NCBI RefSeq assembly: GCF_002192455.1
Contig: NZ_CP021744.1
Location: forward strand, 6,357,501 to 6,421,500
Length of the DNA stretch: 64,000 bases
Direction: 5' to 3'
Source of the DNA: Streptomyces albireticuli
Lineage (GTDB): Bacteria > Actinomycetota > Actinomycetes > Streptomycetales > Streptomycetaceae
The notes beneath the pieces were generated by a model. It was not told where the DNA came from. It ran no database searches and worked only from the letters and a program-made list of their open reading frames with translations. Each line of letters begins with the position of its first letter. The first letter of the stretch is position 1. The translations under genes were made by a program, and so were the position numbers. This document shows, in pieces, positions 59,650 to 64,000 of the stretch.

Positions 59650-61197
59650 CGGTGCGGACCGCGCGGCCAGTGCGGCCTCCACCGCGGCCACCGTGTCCGC
59701 CTCCGCCGCCGCCTTGTCCTCCCGGTACCGCAGCACGCGCGCGAACCGCAGCGTGACCCCCGCCGGGTACCGGGAGGACCGCTGCACCCCGTCGTAGGCG
59801 ATCTCCACGACCAGCTCCGGCCGCACCCGCACCACGAACCCGTCGTCCTCGACCGCCAGCTCCCGCAGCCGCGCGGTCTGCCACTCCAGCAGCGCGTCCG
59901 TCAGCCCCTTGAACGTCTTGCCGAGCATCGCGAACGAGCCGTCCTCGCACCGCGCCCCCAGGTGCAGGTTGGACAGCTTCCCGGTCCGCCGCCCGTGTCC
60001 CCACTCCGCCGCCAGCACCACCAGGTCCAGGGTGTGCACCGGCTTCACCTTCAGCCAGGACGCGCCCCGCCGGCCCGCGCTGTACGGCGAGTCCAGCGCC
60101 TTCACCACCACGCCCTCGTGGCCGCGCCGCAGCACCTCCTCCGCGAACCCCCGGGCCGCCGCGCGGGCGCCCGCGTCCGCCGCGTCGGCCACCACCAGCC
60201 GCCGTACGCGCAGCGGTTCCGGCACCGCGCGCGCCAGCTCCGCGTGCCGCTCCGTGACCGGCAGCTCCAGGAGGTCGCGGCCGTCCACCGCCAGCAGGTC
60301 GAAGAAGACCGGCGACAGCGGCACCGTCACGGCCGCCGCCGCCACGTCCCGCCGGGAACCGACCCGGCCCGCCGTCTCCTGGAACGGGCGGGGCCTGCCC
60401 GCCCCGTCCAGCGCGATCACCTCGCCGTCCAGCACCGCGGACGTCACCGGCAGCTCCCGCGCCACCCGGGCGAGCTCGGGCAGCCGCTCGGTGATCTCCT
60501 CCAGGGTGCGGGTCCAGATCCGCACCACGTCGCCGTGCCGGTGCACCTGCACCCGGATGCCGTCGAGCTTCTCCTCCACCGCGCAGGGTCCGAGCCGGTC
60601 GAGGGCCTCCTCGACGTCCGCGGCGGTGTGCGCCAGCATCGGCAGCACCGGCCGCCCCACCTCCAGCCGGAAGGCCGCCAGCGCCGCCGGGCCGCGCGCC
60701 AGCAGCTCCCGCGCCACGGCCCCCGGCGACCCGCTGAGCATCACCGCCCGCCGCACGGCGGCGGGATCCGCGCCCGACGCCCGCGCGAGCCCCTCGACGG
60801 CCAGGGCGTCCAGCGCGCCCTGCCGCAGCTCCCCGCCGAGCAGCGCCCGCAGGAACCGCTGCTCCGCCGCGGTGGCCGCGCCCAGCAGCGCGGCCACCCG
60901 CCGCTTGCGCTCCGTCTGCGCGCCCTTGCCGGCCACGGCGGCGATGGCGTCCAGCGCCCGGTCCACCTCGCGGACGGTCAGTGTCGGCGTGGCGGCGGGC
61001 TCCGGGGCCTCGCGCAGCACGCTCCAGCCGACGCCCACCCGGCCCTGCGGCAGCCGTCCGGCCAGATAGGTGAGGGCGAGCGGCGCCTCCTCGGGACCGG
61101 CCGCCCGGAAGAGACCGGCCAGCAGGCCGGTCTTCTCCGACCGCGAACGCGTCGCGGCGACCTCGTCGGACACACGGGCGACCTCGGCCAGCAGCAT
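59629..61197 (-). CDS. ligB: ATP-dependent DNA ligase
   Basis: The 522-residue enzyme has an N-terminal DNA-binding helical domain, then the adenylation domain with the nucleotidyl-lysine motif EEKLDG (K210), later motifs VLDGEVIAL, FFDLLAVDG, HEGVVVKALDSPY and SWLKVKP. The C-terminal OB domain ends in DDGFVVRVRPELVVEIAYDGVQRSSRYPAGVTLRFARVLRYREDK. It is the archaeal/LigB-type ligase found in actinobacteria beside the essential NAD-dependent LigA; it probably works in repair. ATG 61197 starts MLLAEVARVSDEVAATRSRSEKTGLLAGLF as typical. Confidence 0.94.
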   Translation of the reverse strand: MLLAEVARVSDEVAATRSRSEKTGLLAGLFRAAGPEEAPLALTYLAGRLPQGRVGVGWSVLREAPEPAATPTLTVREVDRALDAIAAVAGKGAQTERKRRVAALLGAATAAEQRFLRALLGGELRQGALDALAVEGLARASGADPAAVRRAVMLSGSPGAVARELLARGPAALAAFRLEVGRPVLPMLAHTAADVEEALDRLGPCAVEEKLDGIRVQVHRHGDVVRIWTRTLEEITERLPELARVARELPVTSAVLDGEVIALDGAGRPRPFQETAGRVGSRRDVAAAAVTVPLSPVFFDLLAVDGRDLLELPVTERHAELARAVPEPLRVRRLVVADAADAGARAAARGFAEEVLRRGHEGVVVKALDSPYSAGRRGASWLKVKPVHTLDLVVLAAEWGHGRRTGKLSNLHLGARCEDGSFAMLGKTFKGLTDALLEWQTARLRELAVEDDGFVVRVRPELVVEIAYDGVQRSSRYPAGVTLRFARVLRYREDKAAAEADTVAAVEAALAARSAPPPDGPG

Positions 61198-61253
61198 GAC
61201 CTCATCGTGCTACGGCCCCGCCCGGCGCGCAGACCGGGCGGGGCCGCCCGCGC

Positions 61254-62921
61254 TCAGCGGGCCAGCCGGTCCCACAGCGCGCAGTGGTGCGCGGCACCCG
61301 CGTCCACCGGCTTGATGCCGCCCGCGCCCGGCGCCAGCGACAGCACGCTCGCCCCGCCGCCGAACCGGGGCCAGCCGGGCGCGCCCGGGGAGTTCGGGTC
61401 ACCGGTGGCCGCGAACCGGGTCCAGTAGCCGGTCATGCGGTCCGCCAGCGCGCGCTGCTCCGGGGAGAACCCCGGCACCGTGTCCATCGGGAACAGGTAC
61501 GGCAGCTCGAAGCCGTGCGCCGCCCCGTAGGGATAGCCCTCCACCGCCGGCAGGTCCGGCAGCCGCGGCGCGTCCGCGTCGGCGAACAGATAGGCGTACG
61601 TGGGCACGCGCGCGGCCAGTGCGCGGTCCGCCCGCAGCGCGCCGCAGGTGAACGAGGCGTCGGACAGCAGGGCGGCCCAGGCCAGCCCCGGCGAGGGGTA
61701 CGACGCGAGCGGGTACCGCGCCTCGACGGCCGCGGCCGACGTGCCGAAGGAGTAGGCGATCCGGGCCCGGTACTCGCGCGCGTCACGGATCGGGCTCGTC
61801 GACTGCGTCAGGGCGAGGAAGAGCCGCATCTCGTCCCTCGTGGTGCCCTGCACCACCGGGACGCGGGGGAAACGCCCCTTCTCCAGGGCCCGGTCGGGGC
61901 GCAGGGGCAGTCCGCCGCCACCGTAGGAGACGAGGGAGAACGTCTGCATCAGCTCGGGCGTCACCAGCTTGTCGGTGCCCAGCCGGCGCAGACAGCCGAG
62001 CGTCCCGCCCGGCCGCCCGCAGCCGAGCGTGGCGGCCGCCGCCGTGCCCGACGCCTCCGTCCGGCTCCGGGGCACGAACGGCTCGTAGCGGGGCATCGAG
62101 GGGAGGATGGCGCCGCGCGGGAACCCGGTCATGCAGGACCCGCTCTGGAGCACCGCCCGGTGGAAGAGGCCGGCGGACTCCGGCGAGGTGAGGTGCGCGC
62201 AGGTGCTCAGCGCGCCCGCGGACTCGCCGAACAGCGTCACCCGGCCGGGGTCGCCGCCGAAGCGGGCCGCGTTGGCCTTCACCCAGCGCAGCGCCGCCCG
62301 CTGGTCGGCGATTCCGAAGTTGGTCGCGCCGCGCAGCTCCGGGTGGCCGAAGAAGCCGAGGACGCCGAGCCGGTAGTTGAGCGTGACGACCACGGTGTCG
62401 CCCTGGACGGCGAGCCGCTCGGCCCGGTACGGGGAGCCCGCGCCGAACATGAAGCCGCCGCCGTGCAGCCACACCATGACCGGCCGGCCCCGGCCCTTCG
62501 CCCGGCCGGACGGCGCGGACGGCGCGGTCACGTTCAGGGTGAGGCAGTCCTCCGAGCCGGTCGCCGGACCGGACCCGAGCGCCGGGAACTGGAGACACTG
62601 CGGGCCGGGCGCGCCCGCGTCGCGCACCTCGCGCCAGGGCGGCGCCGGCCGCGGGTCGCGCCAGCGCAGCTGGCCGGTCGGCGGCGCGGCGAAGGGGATC
62701 CCCTCGAAGGTGTCGTACGCGCCGTGGGACCGGCCGCGCACCGGCCCGTGGTCGGTGGTGACGACCGGTCTGTCCTCACCCGGCCCGCGCACGGCCGGCC
62801 GGCCGTGCGCGGGGGCGCCCGCCGCCGGCGCGGCGACGGTGGCGGTGAGGAGGGCGGACAGCGCGAGGGCCAGCGCGCACAGCGCGCCGCCCCGGCGTCG
62901 TGGGGGACGGGGTTCCGGCAT
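61254..62921 (-). CDS. Secreted type-B carboxylesterase
   Basis: The 555-residue protein has a signal peptide (RRGGALCALALALSALLTATVAAPAAGA) and the carboxylesterase type-B fold: EDCLTLNVTAPS, PVMVWLHGGGFMFGAGS (oxyanion hole), and VTLFGESAGALSTC with nucleophile S234. The Glu and His of the triad should lie near residues 340 and 440. ATG 62921 has AAGGA before it; a longer start to 62999 would place a non-signal leader in front. It hydrolyses carboxylic esters or possibly lactones outside the cell. Confidence 0.92.
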   Translation of the reverse strand: MPEPRPPRRRGGALCALALALSALLTATVAAPAAGAPAHGRPAVRGPGEDRPVVTTDHGPVRGRSHGAYDTFEGIPFAAPPTGQLRWRDPRPAPPWREVRDAGAPGPQCLQFPALGSGPATGSEDCLTLNVTAPSAPSGRAKGRGRPVMVWLHGGGFMFGAGSPYRAERLAVQGDTVVVTLNYRLGVLGFFGHPELRGATNFGIADQRAALRWVKANAARFGGDPGRVTLFGESAGALSTCAHLTSPESAGLFHRAVLQSGSCMTGFPRGAILPSMPRYEPFVPRSRTEASGTAAAATLGCGRPGGTLGCLRRLGTDKLVTPELMQTFSLVSYGGGGLPLRPDRALEKGRFPRVPVVQGTTRDEMRLFLALTQSTSPIRDAREYRARIAYSFGTSAAAVEARYPLASYPSPGLAWAALLSDASFTCGALRADRALAARVPTYAYLFADADAPRLPDLPAVEGYPYGAAHGFELPYLFPMDTVPGFSPEQRALADRMTGYWTRFAATGDPNSPGAPGWPRFGGGASVLSLAPGAGGIKPVDAGAAHHCALWDRLAR

Positions 62922-63030
62922 GATGACGTCCTTCGGCGGCCGGGGGCCCACGGGTGGGCCCGAGCGACCGGGTACGTACCCCGGACCCCTTGTGGTCACC
63001 TGTTCGCTGAACGTCCGTACGGATCCGGTG

Positions 63031-64000
63031 TCACCAGGTCACCGGCATCGACCGCGGCCCGCGGACCAGCATCTGCGTCTTCCAGACGATGTCGCCGGAG
63101 GGCCGGAGCCCGGGCATCTTCCGCACGAGCGCCCGCAGGGCCTCCTGGAGCTCCACCCGGGCCAGCTGGGCGCCCAGGCAGTGGTGCACGCCGTGCCCGA
63201 ACCCCAGGTGCTGATTGCCCTCCCGCGTGACGTCCAGGCGGTCCGGCGCGTCGAACCGCAGCGCGTCGCGGTTGGCGGCGCCGACGGCCACCAGGACGGG
63301 TTCGCCCGCCCGCACCAGCGTGCCGCCGACCTCGACGTCCTCCGTCGCGTAGCGCGGGAAGGCCGCGCCCGCGCCGAACGGCACGAAGCGCAGCAGCTCC
63401 TCGACCGCGCCGGCGATCAGACCCGGGTCGGCGCGCAGCCGGTCGAGCTGGTCCGGGTGGTCCAGCAGCGTGCAGAGGAAGTTGGGGATCTGGGTCGCGG
63501 TCGTCTCGTGCCCGGCGACGAGGATGCCGACGCACAGATCGACCAGCTCCTTCTCGGAGAGCCGGTCGTCGACGTCGCGCGCCTCGATCAGCGCGGTCAT
63601 CAGGTCCTCCGCCGGGCGCCGCCGGTGCTCCTCGACGAGCGTCGCCATATAGGCGCGCAGCTCGTCCTGATTGGCCGTGAACTCCTCCGTGGTCATGGAG
63701 CTCGTCGACAGCGAGGCATCGCTCCACTCCCGGAAGAGGTGCTGGTCCGCGGCCGGCACGCCGAGCAGCCGGCAGATCACGGCGACCGGCACCGGCAGCG
63801 CGAAGTCCTCCACCAGGTCCGCCGGCGGCCCCGCCGCCAGCAGCTCGTCCAGCAGCCCCTCGGCCAGCGACCGGATGCCCGGCCGCAGCCGCTCGACCCG
63901 GTGCACGGTGAACGCCTTGGTCGCCAGCGTCCGCAGCCGGGCGTGGTCGGGCGGGTCCATGCTCAGCAGACCGCCCTCACGACGGCCGGGGGACTGGCGC
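63031..64000 (-). CDS. Cytochrome P450, N-terminus beyond the window
   Basis: The frame is open through position 64000 (...SMDPPDHARLRTLATKAFT), so at least ~70 residues are missing at the N-terminus. Visible: I-helix VAGHETTATQ, the ExxR motif VEELLRFVPF, and the haem loop FGHGVHHCLGAQLARVELQEAL. It fits the class of actinobacterial P450s that hydroxylate natural products or terpenes. The esterase gene lies 110 bp upstream of its stop on the same strand. No ferredoxin gene is visible in the window. Confidence 0.92.
   Translation of the reverse strand, partial: RQSPGRREGGLLSMDPPDHARLRTLATKAFTVHRVERLRPGIRSLAEGLLDELLAAGPPADLVEDFALPVPVAVICRLLGVPAADQHLFREWSDASLSTSSMTTEEFTANQDELRAYMATLVEEHRRRPAEDLMTALIEARDVDDRLSEKELVDLCVGILVAGHETTATQIPNFLCTLLDHPDQLDRLRADPGLIAGAVEELLRFVPFGAGAAFPRYATEDVEVGGTLVRAGEPVLVAVGAANRDALRFDAPDRLDVTREGNQHLGFGHGVHHCLGAQLARVELQEALRALVRKMPGLRPSGDIVWKTQMLVRGPRSMPVTW

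Noticed and set aside
57670..61428. Very long plus-strand open frame over the glycoside hydrolase, ligase and esterase
   Set aside because: Arg/Pro/His-rich composition with no motif; it is the out-of-phase shadow of clearly real genes in a high-GC genome.

Overview
The base composition (about 70% G+C), frequent GTG starts and 4-bp ATGA/GTGA gene overlaps, and the gene set (WhiB, RbpA, SpdB-like and TraB-type transfer genes, secreted chitinase, many P450s and ECF-type regulators) point to a Streptomyces chromosome. The window has two parts: a complete integrated mobile element (about 62-19,067) and ordinary chromosome (about 19,010-64,000).

Mobile element. A 59-bp direct repeat (62-120 and 19,009-19,067, 4 mismatches) brackets an actinomycete integrative and conjugative element (AICE). 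The repeat is the 3' end of the aldehyde dehydrogenase gene that starts at the right boundary, so the attachment site is a protein-coding gene end, not the usual tRNA. From left to right the element holds: a small Cys-rich protein gene; a low-GC two-gene membrane cassette (one a DUF4231/SLATT-like 2TM protein); a decayed Nudix fragment and a frameshifted HD-domain gene; an intact GntR-Nudix fusion that looks like pSAM2 KorSA (transfer repressor) joined to Pif (entry exclusion); a divergent XRE regulator with a twin-palindrome operator; then a tightly overlapping rightward operon of small transfer/spread genes, a WhiB protein, a DNA sliding-clamp-like protein, a DUF2637/SpdB-type membrane protein, a GGDEF protein and TraB. 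A repeat-rich gap after traB is a candidate clt transfer locus. Replication genes (Prim-Pol and a primase/helicase-type ATPase) follow, with an iteron-like array inside a 23-bp inverted repeat as a candidate origin, then Xis and a tyrosine integrase.

Chromosome. 19-22 kb: aldehyde dehydrogenase with its GAF-type regulator and a holin-like protein. 22.8-28.3 kb: copper/metal block with a Met/His-rich membrane protein, divergent zf-HC2 and ECF sigma genes, and a three-gene operon of small Met-rich protein, CopA-type ATPase and PCu(A)C chaperone. 28.5-34.8 kb: P450 and isocyanide (isonitrile) synthase, a FecBCD-type metallophore ABC transporter and a PIG-L deacetylase, together suggesting a small isonitrile pathway with uptake. 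34.8-46.5 kb: SpoIIE-like phosphatase, DhaL-DhaM fusion, DUF6114/DUF6230 pair with a TetR regulator, secreted lipase, GH18 chitinase with DasR-like sites, acyl-CoA dehydrogenase, Lrp regulator and amidohydrolase. 46.5-50.8 kb: Lnt, Ppm1, FxsA and RbpA, an actinobacterial conserved block; rbpA has a textbook SigR promoter. 51-53.5 kb: YczE membrane protein and divergent MocR regulator with three operator repeats. 53.5-64 kb: FtsK-like protein lacking its P-loop lysine, ankyrin protein, frameshifted glycosyltransferase, secreted glycoside hydrolase, ATP-dependent DNA ligase, secreted carboxylesterase and a P450 running off the right end.

No rRNA, tRNA or CRISPR was seen. Everything here was read by eye; family calls rest on recognised motifs and not on searches.
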